DNA from: JACDDK01 sp038198445
GTDB lineage: Bacteria; Actinomycetota; Rubrobacteria; Rubrobacterales; Rubrobacteraceae
Length of the DNA stretch: 55,651 bases
NCBI GenBank assembly: GCA_038198445.1
Contig: JBBPZZ010000139.1
Location: 1-55,651 of the forward strand
Reading direction: 5' to 3'
Shown: positions 16,874 to 25,011 of the stretch, piece after piece
How positions within the stretch are numbered: the stretch's first letter is position 1
Layout of the letters: the number at the start of each line of letters is the position of its first letter
Notes under the pieces: generated by a model
Told to the model about the DNA's origin: nothing
Database searches by the model: none
What the model saw: only the letters and a program-made list of their open reading frames with translations
Translations under genes and position numbers: made by a program

Positions 16874-17539
16874 CTACTTGGGTATGCGATGCTCGCAGCC
16901 GCTGTGGTCCCTGAATTTATCGAGGCCTTTGTCGAAGTAGACCGTGTCTTCGCCACCGCCGCAGCCGATCACGTCGCGCTCCCCGTCTGAGACATAGATG
17001 GTATCGTTCGTTGTCCCTTCAGATCTTATCTGGTCGTTCCCGGGACCTCCCAAGATGCCCCTGGGTCCCTCATCGATCGTGTCATAATGCCTGGCATATC
17101 CACGGATATCGTCGTTACCTCTGCCCCCGATGAGCTTGCCGTGACCAGAGATGAAGTCCGCCCCGGGACCTCCCGAAAAGACGTTTCGCCCGACATCGTC
17201 CGACATGCTATCGTCATCTGGGCCTCCGTAGATCTTATCGTCGCCTAGAATATGAGGGCTATAAGGAATATTATCGTTGCCAGCGCCGCCCTTCTCGACG
17301 TCATTTCCGCTACCGCCGTAGAGAATGTCGTCACCGCCCTTGCCATACAGCCTGTCGTTGCCGTCGGCGCCATAAATTTTATTTTTACCTTCAGTCCCGT
17401 AGATGGTGTCCGGTCCGTTGGTCGCACCACCGCACAAGAACCGGTTGGGGCTGCAGTTGCTGGTCGCGGACAACGCCACTCCGCTTGCCAGTAGCACCAT
17501 TAAGGCTGCCGAAGCCAACAGCAGAACACTCTTCCTCAT
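16874..17539 (-). CDS. Secreted RTX-type calcium-binding repeat protein
   Basis: A 221-residue protein with a signal peptide (MRKSVLLLASAALMVLLASG, cleavage near ALSA-TS) followed by tandem GGxGxD-type nonapeptides such as GADGNDRLYGKGGDDILYGG, GSGNDVEKGGAGND and GGPGNDQ. These form calcium-stabilised beta rolls. Four cysteines could make disulfides. There is no catalytic domain and no type I secretion signal, so Sec export is likely; many small proteins of this kind occur in Rubrobacter. ATG at 17539 is chosen because it begins the signal peptide and follows AAAGGTG; an upstream ATG 14 codons earlier is possible. Confidence 0.85.
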   Translation of the reverse strand: MRKSVLLLASAALMVLLASGVALSATSNCSPNRFLCGGATNGPDTIYGTEGKNKIYGADGNDRLYGKGGDDILYGGSGNDVEKGGAGNDNIPYSPHILGDDKIYGGPDDDSMSDDVGRNVFSGGPGADFISGHGKLIGGRGNDDIRGYARHYDTIDEGPRGILGGPGNDQIRSEGTTNDTIYVSDGERDVIGCGGGEDTVYFDKGLDKFRDHSGCEHRIPK

Positions 17540-17771
17540 ACTCACATCACCTTTCTCTTGCGAGGCAGAGAAAGCCATCAATGTCCCAGTTTGATTACAC
17601 GCCGAAGAGTTTACTACACAAGGTGGAGTGGCAAGCTCTGAATGAATCGAGGTTTGATCCGAGCCTCACTGGGGTTTGGCAACGCAAACCTACGCTCTGG
17701 AGAGCCTTATCGCTGCAACTTTCCGGCATGGTCCTGGCAGTACAGCGCGTATAACCGGGCCGCTAACAACG

Positions 17772-18350
17772 TCAGGCGAAGTTTTCGAGAAAGACGTATC
17801 CCACTAGTGTGAGCAGCAGCATGGCGCTGGCCGCGGCCACCAGAATGTTTGCGAGCTTCATCTCCAGCCTGACGGTGCTCACGAGCACGCGGTCCTCCCT
17901 GCCGAGGTTCAGGCTCAGAAAAGAGTACGTGTTCAGCGCCAGAGCTAGTCCCAACCCACCGAGGAATATCACGGGAGAAACTAGATTAAAGACATCCCGT
18001 CTTTGCGCTACGGACAAGAAGGCTTCCATGGAGTCGAACACAAATCCTATCCCCAGGCCGTACTTCAAGAGCGAGGCGGACACGAAGTACAACGGTGCCA
18101 GCAGGAGAGCTATCCCCAACCCGGCAATCCTGTAATTACTCACGACCATCTCCTTCTCTCTCACGCGGCCGTGACCGCGAATCCTCTCTACTACCGCGGT
18201 TGAGGCCAGATCCAACAGGGTGCGAATCCATAGTTTTGCGAGGCCGATCCTTCCGCTTTGACAAAACGCCGCATGCTGGAGATCGCTGAACGTTTGTTCC
18301 ATCCGCGCACCATAGTCGCGCCGGAACTCTTCCGGATATGCTCTGACCAA
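17772..18350 (-). CDS. Membrane protein with permease-prefix-like N-terminus, start uncertain
   Basis: N-terminal RAYPEEFRRDYGARMEQTFSDL, then four hydrophobic segments (about 74-95, 100-112, 122-142, 165-188). The N-terminus closely resembles that of the next gene upstream and of the prefix found on PadR-linked ABC permeases, but no MacB-type permease domain follows. The TTG start given here cuts into the conserved motif. An ATG at 18409, overlapping the stop of the upstream gene, would add RERIQRISGAVYRAL if one G were removed from the G6 tract at 18365-18370; a frameshift or sequence error is therefore likely. Confidence 0.7.
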   Translation of the reverse strand: MVRAYPEEFRRDYGARMEQTFSDLQHAAFCQSGRIGLAKLWIRTLLDLASTAVVERIRGHGRVREKEMVVSNYRIAGLGIALLLAPLYFVSASLLKYGLGIGFVFDSMEAFLSVAQRRDVFNLVSPVIFLGGLGLALALNTYSFLSLNLGREDRVLVSTVRLEMKLANILVAAASAMLLLTLVGYVFLENFA

Positions 18351-18410
18351 CGCCCTGTAGACGGCCCCCCGAGATGCGTTGGATTCGTTCGCGACATCCG
18401 GAACGCGCCA

Positions 18411-18947
18411 TCAGGCAGGGCTTAGAAATCTGATCGTGAACGCGCCGACATAGGCCCCGGCGAAAGCTACCAATAAGGCGAGAGCAGACCCGTAGTTGTG
18501 CGTAAATGCGATGCCCAGCGCCGGAATCCATAGCCCCACGCAGAGAGCCCACAACCAGGGACGCGCCGGATGCAGGGCACCCAGTAGCCCACAGCAGGCA
18601 AACACCGCGGCTGCGGAGACCCCCGTATCATCCCAACCAGGACTCGAATCGACCAGGGCTATGAGTAGCCCCAATACAACCGCCAGCGGCACCAACAACT
18701 TCCACCGCATAGCCCGGCTCCTCCCCTCCAACGCGGTCTTCACCAAGTCGAACATCACCCGAACCCACAACCCCATCAGCCCAAGTGCATCACCCCGGCG
18801 TCTCTTTTCTCGATACAGGTCCCGAAACGCCTGCTCCATCCGCGCTCCATAAGCTATCCGAAATCCTTTTGGATAGGCCAGTAGCAACTTCCGATAGATG
18901 CGTTCGGAAAAAGATGGCACTGGATCCTCGCTCTGGCCGTCCATCAT
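18411..18947 (-). CDS. Membrane protein with permease-prefix-like N-terminus
   Basis: A 178-residue protein: SERIYRKLLLAYPKGFRIAYGARMEQAFRDLYRE (about 14-47), then a short linker and about four hydrophobic helices (residues 82-175). The prefix resembles the N-terminal segment on permeases controlled by PadR regulators. The ATG overlaps the padR stop (ATGA-type overlap at 18944-18947), so it is translated with the regulator. Function unknown; it and its downstream partner look like a paralogous pair, possibly forming a membrane complex. Confidence 0.8.
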   Translation of the reverse strand: MMDGQSEDPVPSFSERIYRKLLLAYPKGFRIAYGARMEQAFRDLYREKRRRGDALGLMGLWVRVMFDLVKTALEGRSRAMRWKLLVPLAVVLGLLIALVDSSPGWDDTGVSAAAVFACCGLLGALHPARPWLWALCVGLWIPALGIAFTHNYGSALALLVAFAGAYVGAFTIRFLSPA

Positions 18948-19324
18948 GCTCCCTCCGACAACGGACGCGTTCCGAACGCGATCTTCTTGGCCCGCGCTGT
19001 GCTCACGAGACTCTGTAAACGCTCCGCCTCAGCCCCAACTACCCTGCGCCCGAAGTCCGTTATGCGGTAGTAGCGTCGCCTGCTGTCGTCCAACGCCGGG
19101 TCGGGACGCTCCTCGGACTCCTCGATGAGCCCGTCCGCTAGCATGCGTTTGATCGAGCCGTACAACGTCCCCGGACCGAGCCGCGTCTCGCCACCCGTCC
19201 GCTCCTCGACCTCCCGCATGATGCCGTAACCATGCCGCTCTCCATCCGCCACCGCCAGCAGGATATGCAACACCGCAGGCCTCAGCGGCAGAAGTGCCCC
19301 CGGATCCCGCCCCGTCTCCGGCAT
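18944..19324 (-). CDS. PadR family transcriptional regulator
   Basis: A 126-residue winged-helix protein: LRPAVLHILLAVADGERHGYGIMREVEERTGGETRLGPGTLYGSIKRMLADGLI is the PadR DNA-binding core, followed by RRYYRITDFGRRV and a dimerisation helix. The ATG at 19324 is preferred because AAAGGAG lies 9 nt upstream; a start at 19345 would put that site inside the gene. A palindrome typical of PadR operators lies about 40 bp upstream, so autorepression is likely. It heads an operon with two membrane proteins. Confidence 0.93.
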   Translation of the reverse strand: MPETGRDPGALLPLRPAVLHILLAVADGERHGYGIMREVEERTGGETRLGPGTLYGSIKRMLADGLIEESEERPDPALDDSRRRYYRITDFGRRVVGAEAERLQSLVSTARAKKIAFGTRPLSEGA

Positions 19325-19361
19325 CCGATACAACTCCTTTCCCACGGACAGTCGTTAGTTG

Positions 19362-19382
19362 ATATATCCGTTCTCGATATAT
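19362..19382. promoter_or_regulatory. Probable PadR operator (inverted repeat)
   Basis: ATATATC, a 7-bp spacer, then GATATAT: a perfect 7+7 inverted repeat in the 100-bp gap between serS and padR. AT-rich palindromes of this kind are bound by PadR dimers. The repeat also supplies minus-10-like sequence, so binding would block transcription of padR. Confidence 0.65.
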
Positions 19383-19426
19383 TACGGGAAGAGACTAGCG
19401 TCTGTCAAGAGCAGCGCGGGGTTGGG

Positions 19427-20707
19427 TCAACCGGCGTGTTCTATAAGCTGTTTACCGATATACGGTACGAGCGCTTCGGGCAGGCGAACCGATCCGTCTT
19501 CCTGCTGGTAGATCTCCAGCAAGCCGACGAAAGCGCGGCTCAGGGCGAGGGCGGTGCCGTTGAGGGTGTGGAGGAGTTGCGGACGGCCACCGTCCTTGCG
19601 GTAGCGGATCTTAAGGCGACGGGCTTGGTAGTCGGTGGTATTGGAGGTGCTGGTAACCTCGCCGAAGTCGCCGGCTTCTCCCCTGCCCGGCATCCAGGCT
19701 TCGAGGTCGTACTTGCGGTAGGCCGCGCCGCCGAGGTCGCCGGTGCAGATGTCCACGACCCGGTACGGCAGGCCGAGACCCTGGAAGATCCTCTCCTCGA
19801 TCCCGACCATCTCGTTGTGCACGTCTTCGGACTGCTCGGGGGTGGAGAAGGCGAACATCTCGACCTTCGTGAACTGGTGTACGCGGTAGAGGCCCCGGCT
19901 CGCCCGTCCGTGAGAACCAGCTTCGGTGCGGAAGCAATGTGAGAGACCCGCGTAGCGGAGAGGAAGTTCGTCTTCCTCCAGGATCTTATCGGCATGTTGT
20001 CCGGCGAGGGTGATCTCCGCCGTAGCTATGAGCGAGAGCTCCGAGTCCTCGACCGAGTAGATCTGGGTCTCCGGCCCCCTCGGTATGAAGCCCGTCCCGA
20101 CGAGCGCCTCGTCCCGCGCCAGGTCCGGCGTGATAGTCGGCTCATACCCGCGCTCCATGAGAATGTCCATCGCGTACCGGATGAGCCCAAGCTCCAGAAT
20201 AACGGCGTCGCCGCGAAGGAAGTAGAACTTGCTCCCCGTCGTCTTCGCGCCCGCGTCGAAGTCTATGATGCCGAGGGACTCGCCGAGCTGGACGTGGTCC
20301 TTCGGCTTGAAGTCGAACTCGGGGATTTCACCCCAGCGCCGTATCTCGACGTTCTCACTGTCGTCCTTACCTATAGGTGAGTCGGGGTGGGTCATGTTGG
20401 GGATCTTTAGTTGCTCTTCCCGCAGCCGATCCTCCACCTCGTGTAGCTCGGACTCCTTCTCGGGAATTCGCTCCTTGAACGTCCGCGATTCTCCGATGAG
20501 CCCACGACGGGCCTCTTCGTCGCGCTCTTTCCCGACGCTTTTCGCCATCTGGTTCTGGCGCTGTTTCAGCTCGTTGAGATCCTGGATAAGCGCCGAACGC
20601 CGGTTCGCAAGGTCCACGAGCAGCTTCACGTCAGCTTCGACTCCCCGGTTTTCGCAGTTCTCCTGGATGGCTTCGGCGTTCTCGCGAATGTATCTGAGAT
20701 CAAGCAT
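19427..20707 (-). CDS. serS: Seryl-tRNA synthetase
   Basis: A 426-residue class II synthetase. The N-terminal coiled-coil arm (about 25-100, LNELKQRQNQMAKSVGKERD) binds tRNA-Ser; the catalytic core shows motif 2 (LSHCFRTEAGSHGRASRGLYRVHQF) and motif 3 (TLNGTALALSRAFVGLLE). Length and ATG start (MLDLRYIREN) are standard. It reads away from padR, leaving the palindromic operator beyond its 3-prime end. Confidence 0.97.
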   Translation of the reverse strand: MLDLRYIRENAEAIQENCENRGVEADVKLLVDLANRRSALIQDLNELKQRQNQMAKSVGKERDEEARRGLIGESRTFKERIPEKESELHEVEDRLREEQLKIPNMTHPDSPIGKDDSENVEIRRWGEIPEFDFKPKDHVQLGESLGIIDFDAGAKTTGSKFYFLRGDAVILELGLIRYAMDILMERGYEPTITPDLARDEALVGTGFIPRGPETQIYSVEDSELSLIATAEITLAGQHADKILEEDELPLRYAGLSHCFRTEAGSHGRASRGLYRVHQFTKVEMFAFSTPEQSEDVHNEMVGIEERIFQGLGLPYRVVDICTGDLGGAAYRKYDLEAWMPGRGEAGDFGEVTSTSNTTDYQARRLKIRYRKDGGRPQLLHTLNGTALALSRAFVGLLEIYQQEDGSVRLPEALVPYIGKQLIEHAG

Positions 20708-20797
20708 TAAAACTCCCTTTATGAGCTCGTAAACGCTTCAACTTTTCAGCGACTCAGCTTTGTCTCGGACATGCTGACCGGCTGAGAGACACTTATC

Positions 20798-21343
20798 TTA
20801 GCCCGCAATCTCCCTTAGCGCCCGCTCCTCCTCGCGTATCCGCACGCGGAGGAACGCGGCGTTGAGCGCGGTGAACAGAACGGCCGTGATCCACGCGCCA
20901 AAGATGAGCGGGAACGCAACCACCTCTACCGCCACCACCACGTAGTTCGGGTGTGGGAAGTAACGGTACGGGCCGCGCCGGACGAGCCTCTCGCCCGGCA
21001 GAACTAGTATCCGGACGTTCCAGTTCTCTCCAAGCGAGACGATGGCCCAGTACCTGAGCGGCTGGACGAGCAGGAAAGCCGCCAGCGGGACCGTCCACCA
21101 CGCCGGAATGTTTGGGCCACGCAACAGCCCCTCGACCAACGTGGAAAAAAGCCAGAGGCTATGGATGGAGACCATGGCCTTATAGTGACCGGCGCCGCGT
21201 TCGATAGCTCCACTGGCCCGCAAGCGACGCTCGTTGCGGCGAGAGTAACGGAGCTCCATAAGGCGCTGCAAGGCGACGAGAGCTACCGCCGAGACGAGAA
21301 ACACCCCGCTCAACCCGCGCCAATAAGTACGGGGGAGCCACAA
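20798..21343 (-). CDS. Isoprenylcysteine-carboxylmethyltransferase-like membrane methyltransferase
   Basis: A 181-residue protein with about five membrane helices and the SAM-binding C-terminal motif RRGPYRYFPHPNYVVVAVEVVAFPLIFGAW typical of the ICMT/DUF1295 group. It lies 24 bp after a type III polyketide synthase. In Bacillus subtilis (BpsB) and Streptomyces griseus (SrsB) relatives in the same position methylate alkylpyrones or alkylresorcinols made by the adjacent synthase, so the same job is inferred. The start is TTG. Confidence 0.88.
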   Translation of the reverse strand: MWLPRTYWRGLSGVFLVSAVALVALQRLMELRYSRRNERRLRASGAIERGAGHYKAMVSIHSLWLFSTLVEGLLRGPNIPAWWTVPLAAFLLVQPLRYWAIVSLGENWNVRILVLPGERLVRRGPYRYFPHPNYVVVAVEVVAFPLIFGAWITAVLFTALNAAFLRVRIREEERALREIAG

Positions 21344-21367
21344 GACCTGATGCCTGACACCTGAAAC

Positions 21368-22423
21368 CTAAAGCCTGAAGAGCACATGCTCCGCCGAGAA
21401 ACCCGGTCCCATCGCCGATAGGACGCCGAGTTCCCCTTCCGAGAACTCCGCGCTCTCCAGGAAACGTTCCAGGATAAAGAGGACTGTCACGCTGGACATA
21501 TTGCCGCATTCACGCAGCACGGCGCGGGAAAAGGTAAGTCCGCCGGGTTCGAGACCAAGCACCTCTTCGAAGGCGTCCAGCACCTTCGCGCCGCCGGGGT
21601 GAAGCACGAAGTGCTGGAGGTCCTCCAGCTTTAGACCCAGAGAGACACAGGCATCATAGAGGTTGCCGCGGAACTTGCGACGTGTGATCTCCGGTACGCT
21701 CTTGGAGAGTTGGACCTTGAGGCCGGTCTCTATAAGCTCCCAGCCCATTACGTCTTCGGTGTCCGGCCAGGTTGTGCTGTAGCTGCCGATTAGCGAAGGG
21801 CCAGGGCCTTCAGTTCCCAGCACCACGGCGGCGGCTCCATCGGCGAAGAGGCTGGTGGAGATTAGGTTGCTCTTGGAGCGGTCGCCGCGCTGGAAGGTAA
21901 GCCCGGAAAGCTCGACGCCGACGAGGAGCACTTTTTGGTCCGGGTAGAGACGCGCGTAGTCGGCGGCGCGGGCGAGACCGGCGGCCCCGGCGGCGCACCC
22001 GAGGCCCCAGATCGGCACGCGGCGCGTGTGCTCGGAGAGGCCGAGGCTAAAGATCATCTTCGAGTCGAGCGAGGGCGTCGCGAAGCCGGTCGTGGAGACG
22101 AAGAAGATCGCCCCGATTTCATCCGGCTCTACTCCCGCCCGGTCCATCGCCCGCCGGGCGGCCTTCTCACAGAGGTCCTGGGCGTGCTCCACGTAGAGAG
22201 CGTTCTTCTCGGGGAAGGTGTGGTTCTGCTCGAACCACTCCATCGGAACGCAGAAGTAACGGCTCTCGACCTGGACGTTGTCGAAAATCGAGGCGAGGCG
22301 CTCAATGTCCCGGTACGTCCCGGAGAACATGCCGCGCGCGAACTCCTTTACCTCCCGCTGCCCCATGCGATGCGGCGGCAGGGCCGTCGCGACGGAGAGA
22401 ATTCTTGGGTTTGCCTCGTTCAC
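21368..22423 (-). CDS. Type III polyketide synthase (chalcone/stilbene synthase family)
   Basis: A 351-residue thiolase-fold synthase. The catalytic triad is visible: Cys in WGLGCAAGAAGLARA, His in HFVLHPGGAKVLDAFEE, Asn in LRECGNMSSVTVLF. N-terminal ILSVATALPPH is typical. The family condenses a fatty acyl or other starter with malonyl units to pyrones or resorcinols. The GTG at 22423 overlaps the stop of the nitroreductase gene (GTGA), and the 102 codons before it are shadow sequence of that gene. Operon partners (methyltransferase, flavin enzyme) point to a modified phenolic lipid or alkylpyrone. Confidence 0.95.
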   Translation of the reverse strand: MNEANPRILSVATALPPHRMGQREVKEFARGMFSGTYRDIERLASIFDNVQVESRYFCVPMEWFEQNHTFPEKNALYVEHAQDLCEKAARRAMDRAGVEPDEIGAIFFVSTTGFATPSLDSKMIFSLGLSEHTRRVPIWGLGCAAGAAGLARAADYARLYPDQKVLLVGVELSGLTFQRGDRSKSNLISTSLFADGAAAVVLGTEGPGPSLIGSYSTTWPDTEDVMGWELIETGLKVQLSKSVPEITRRKFRGNLYDACVSLGLKLEDLQHFVLHPGGAKVLDAFEEVLGLEPGGLTFSRAVLRECGNMSSVTVLFILERFLESAEFSEGELGVLSAMGPGFSAEHVLFRL

Positions 22424-23262
22424 CGCGCACCCGGCCGCGAGCCGGTCTCGAAGCCTCGCGGGACGTTCGCGGCGCTCCCGGCGTCCGGTTCGGGCTGCTC
22501 GCAAGTGTTGCGGAAGACGTACTGTGAGACGCGCTTGCGCTGGCGGCTCGACCAGTCGATGGTGGGCCGGCGCTGCTCTTCCGGCACGTATCCCATCCGG
22601 TAGACGGCCATCAGCTCCAGGTCGTCCGGTACCTTCAGAAGCTCCTGGACCCTCCGCCAGTTCTCCGGGACCTCCATCGGGAACGAAATGAACTGTATAC
22701 CCATCCCGAGCGCCGCCGTCGTCAGCCATACGTTCTCTATGGCCGCCCCCATCCCGAATACCGAGTAGAACCCGGAAAGCTCACCGGGCCGATATTCGTT
22801 TTTGTCTAGTAGGACAGCCAGCAAAAGAGGCGCGCCCGCGACCAGTTTACGGTTGTCCTCGCCCAGCGTCTTCGGGATGCCGAAACGGTTCATGAGGACC
22901 TGCGACGCGCCGGAGAAGACCTGGCGGGTAAAGGGTTTGAGGATACGCGGGAGCTGGTCGAAGTAGATGCCGTCGCGCCGTTCTTCCATCTCCTGCTCGG
23001 AGAACCGGAAGTAGCGCCGGTAGCGCTTGAAAAAAGTCCCTTCCTCGAAGACGCGTGTCATGCTCTCGCCGCTGATCCTCGCCATCTCCTCGATGGTCTC
23101 GCGGTCGTCAACGAGCACGAAGCGCCAGGGCTGGCTGTTGAAGTGCGAGGGCGCCATACCCGCGACCTCGACCAGCAGGCGCTGGTGCTCCTCGCTGACC
23201 GGGTCGGGCAGGAAGGGACCGTTGGTGGTCTTGCGACGTTTAACGACTTCGAGGAAATCCAA
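22420..23262 (-). CDS. Nitroreductase-family FMN oxidoreductase
   Basis: A 280-residue protein: VVKRRKTTNGPF at the N-terminus, APSHFNSQPWRFVLVDD (FMN contacts), and GAAIENVWLTTAALGMGIQFISFPMEVPE in the second half are nitroreductase landmarks. A middle insertion (about 80-140, FFKRYRRYFRFSEQEMEERRDG) is longer than in simple nitroreductases. It overlaps the type III PKS gene and follows the membrane protein by 9 bp. Inferred role: redox tailoring of the polyketide product. Confidence 0.9.
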   Translation of the reverse strand: MDFLEVVKRRKTTNGPFLPDPVSEEHQRLLVEVAGMAPSHFNSQPWRFVLVDDRETIEEMARISGESMTRVFEEGTFFKRYRRYFRFSEQEMEERRDGIYFDQLPRILKPFTRQVFSGASQVLMNRFGIPKTLGEDNRKLVAGAPLLLAVLLDKNEYRPGELSGFYSVFGMGAAIENVWLTTAALGMGIQFISFPMEVPENWRRVQELLKVPDDLELMAVYRMGYVPEEQRRPTIDWSSRQRKRVSQYVFRNTCEQPEPDAGSAANVPRGFETGSRPGAR

Positions 23263-23271
23263 TCAAACCTC

Positions 23272-23595
23272 CTAAAGCGTAAATACGCATCCGGTGACGT
23301 AGAGGATCAAAGCCCCGCTCGCCAGGGCCGCGTGTCCCAGGGTCCCGGCCCGCACCCTGGGTAGCACGGCGAAAAGCGCCAGCACCGGCAAGAGAACCCA
23401 CCGGTAGGGTTGCTCGCGCCAGAACCCCACGGCGACGGCCAGCGCCGCCGACGCGAATACGGCGAAGAACAGCGCATGGTGCAGCCATCGAAAAGGTTTC
23501 GTGTCAACGATGCGGAACTGGACGAGCAGGCCTAACGTGAAGTTCGCCAAAAACAGGATTACAGCAAGAAAAAAGATCAAAGCGCGCCTCTCCAC
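23272..23595 (-). CDS. Small four-helix membrane protein
   Basis: A 107-residue protein made almost wholly of four hydrophobic helices (about 5-24, 40-57, 65-80, 86-105) with short polar turns. No family recognised. As first gene of the four-gene polyketide operon (9 bp before the nitroreductase) it may anchor the enzymes or handle a lipid product; this is inference from position only. Confidence 0.7.
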   Translation of the reverse strand: MERRALIFFLAVILFLANFTLGLLVQFRIVDTKPFRWLHHALFFAVFASAALAVAVGFWREQPYRWVLLPVLALFAVLPRVRAGTLGHAALASGALILYVTGCVFTL

Positions 23596-23672
23596 ATCAT
23601 CCCTAGAGGTATAGCATAGTGGGTGCCGCGCGGAAGCATCGCTATTCGCCCCGAGGGTAGCTCGTTAGGAGA

Positions 23673-24872
23673 TTACTGCTCCCGAGACCGGGGAACGGCG
23701 GACGGGAAGCATCCGGTCGCGGCGCCGAGTGCGTTGACTGCCTGGGCGATCATCCGGGAGTCGTGGGGCATTTTGTGTTCCAGTATCCCCTCCTTCAGCC
23801 AGGGGAGTGGGAGCACCCTCACGCCGCGGACGAAGGTTCGCCCTTCGACAAAAGCGTCGGTGAAGCAGAGAAGAGGGACCACCTGGGCGTTTAGGATCTT
23901 TCTCAGGCGGAAGCAACCCCTCCAGCTCTGGGCCACGAAGTCCTTCTCGAAGGGACGCCCGTTCCGAAGGATCTCCCCGCCACTGACTCGGACCTTGCCT
24001 CCGTGACTCTTCGTTTCGATAGCGAAGAACCCGCACGGGCCGAGCGCGACGTGGTCTATGTTACCTACACCCGAAATCTGAACGTCGTGGAATATGTAGA
24101 AGCCATGCTCCCGAAGTCCTTCCAGCTCTGCTCCAACCTTCTCCTCACCTCTCCCGCCCGCGAGCCACGTTCGTTCCGCCTCTCTCCTCTTACCTTTCGC
24201 GTATTTCTCAGCGTCCTTCCAGTTGACGGCGTACGCTCCGGCTTCGGCGAGCTTCCACAACGTGGCGCGCTTCCGGCCCTCGGCTATCGCGTGCTGTCCG
24301 GCGAACCGTTTCTCCCGGCTCTCGTTTTCGGCCGGACGGCGATCCGGTTGAGGGCGCGTCCGCGTAGCGGCTTGGGCTGATGTTTCACAGGGCGTCTCCG
24401 CCACCTTCAAGCTGGATCTCACGGTCGCCCTATCCGGTTTCTTGCTGGTGTGGCTTGGATTTCCATTGCTCAGAGTGGCCCGGACGAGCACGTCGTTCAA
24501 GCCCTCCTCGGAGATCTTCGTGAATCCGCCGGTAAGCGTGAACGGATGAAAACCGAGGGTCGAATGCACACCCTTTTGGGGAAACTTGTAGAGAACGGGC
24601 GCGGCGAACTGCCGGAAGATACGAAGAGAGATGCCCTGGGCGGGCGCTCCTCCGGCCCACCTCGCGCCGCCGTAGGGAGCGCTGGCGCGAGAGGCAACCT
24701 CGGCCTCGCCAACGAAGCCTTCGCCGGAGACGTAGAGGAGGACTCTGTCTCCGGGCCTCGACTCGCGCATGGGGGTCCGGGAAGAGGCAACCCAAAAATC
24801 TCCCGTGGCGCGCGTTATCTCGTAATTCTCACGCGCGCTCTCGCCCACGAACGCCGCCACCCACTGAGCCAT
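23673..24872 (-). CDS. EVE/PUA-like domain fused to a NERD nuclease domain
   Basis: A 399-residue two-domain protein. Residues 1-130 look like an EVE/PUA-type fold (RPGDRVLLYVSGEGFVGEAEVAS; FTKISEEGLNDVLV near the end), a class that binds modified bases. A charged linker follows (about 140-225). Residues 240-385 are a NERD domain of the restriction-endonuclease fold, with GRGEEKVGAEL, GNIDHVALGPCGFFAIETKSHGG holding the D and ExK residues, and the late W-x-G and LCF strands. By analogy with other EVE-nuclease fusions it may be a modification-dependent restriction enzyme; this is not shown. It is monocistronic and divergent from fabF. Confidence 0.75.
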   Translation of the reverse strand: MAQWVAAFVGESARENYEITRATGDFWVASSRTPMRESRPGDRVLLYVSGEGFVGEAEVASRASAPYGGARWAGGAPAQGISLRIFRQFAAPVLYKFPQKGVHSTLGFHPFTLTGGFTKISEEGLNDVLVRATLSNGNPSHTSKKPDRATVRSSLKVAETPCETSAQAATRTRPQPDRRPAENESREKRFAGQHAIAEGRKRATLWKLAEAGAYAVNWKDAEKYAKGKRREAERTWLAGGRGEEKVGAELEGLREHGFYIFHDVQISGVGNIDHVALGPCGFFAIETKSHGGKVRVSGGEILRNGRPFEKDFVAQSWRGCFRLRKILNAQVVPLLCFTDAFVEGRTFVRGVRVLPLPWLKEGILEHKMPHDSRMIAQAVNALGAATGCFPSAVPRSREQ

Positions 24873-25011
24873 TCAACCCCCTATCTATTCCAGCGCCGCA
24901 CTGTCAGAGGTTATCGGCCATCATAGGCGGAAGCTTTAATCAGAGTCAGGGCGATGAGGTAATGCTAAGATTCGGTGGTTAGCGTGCGAGGAGACCTTAG
25001 TAGGGGGCGAG

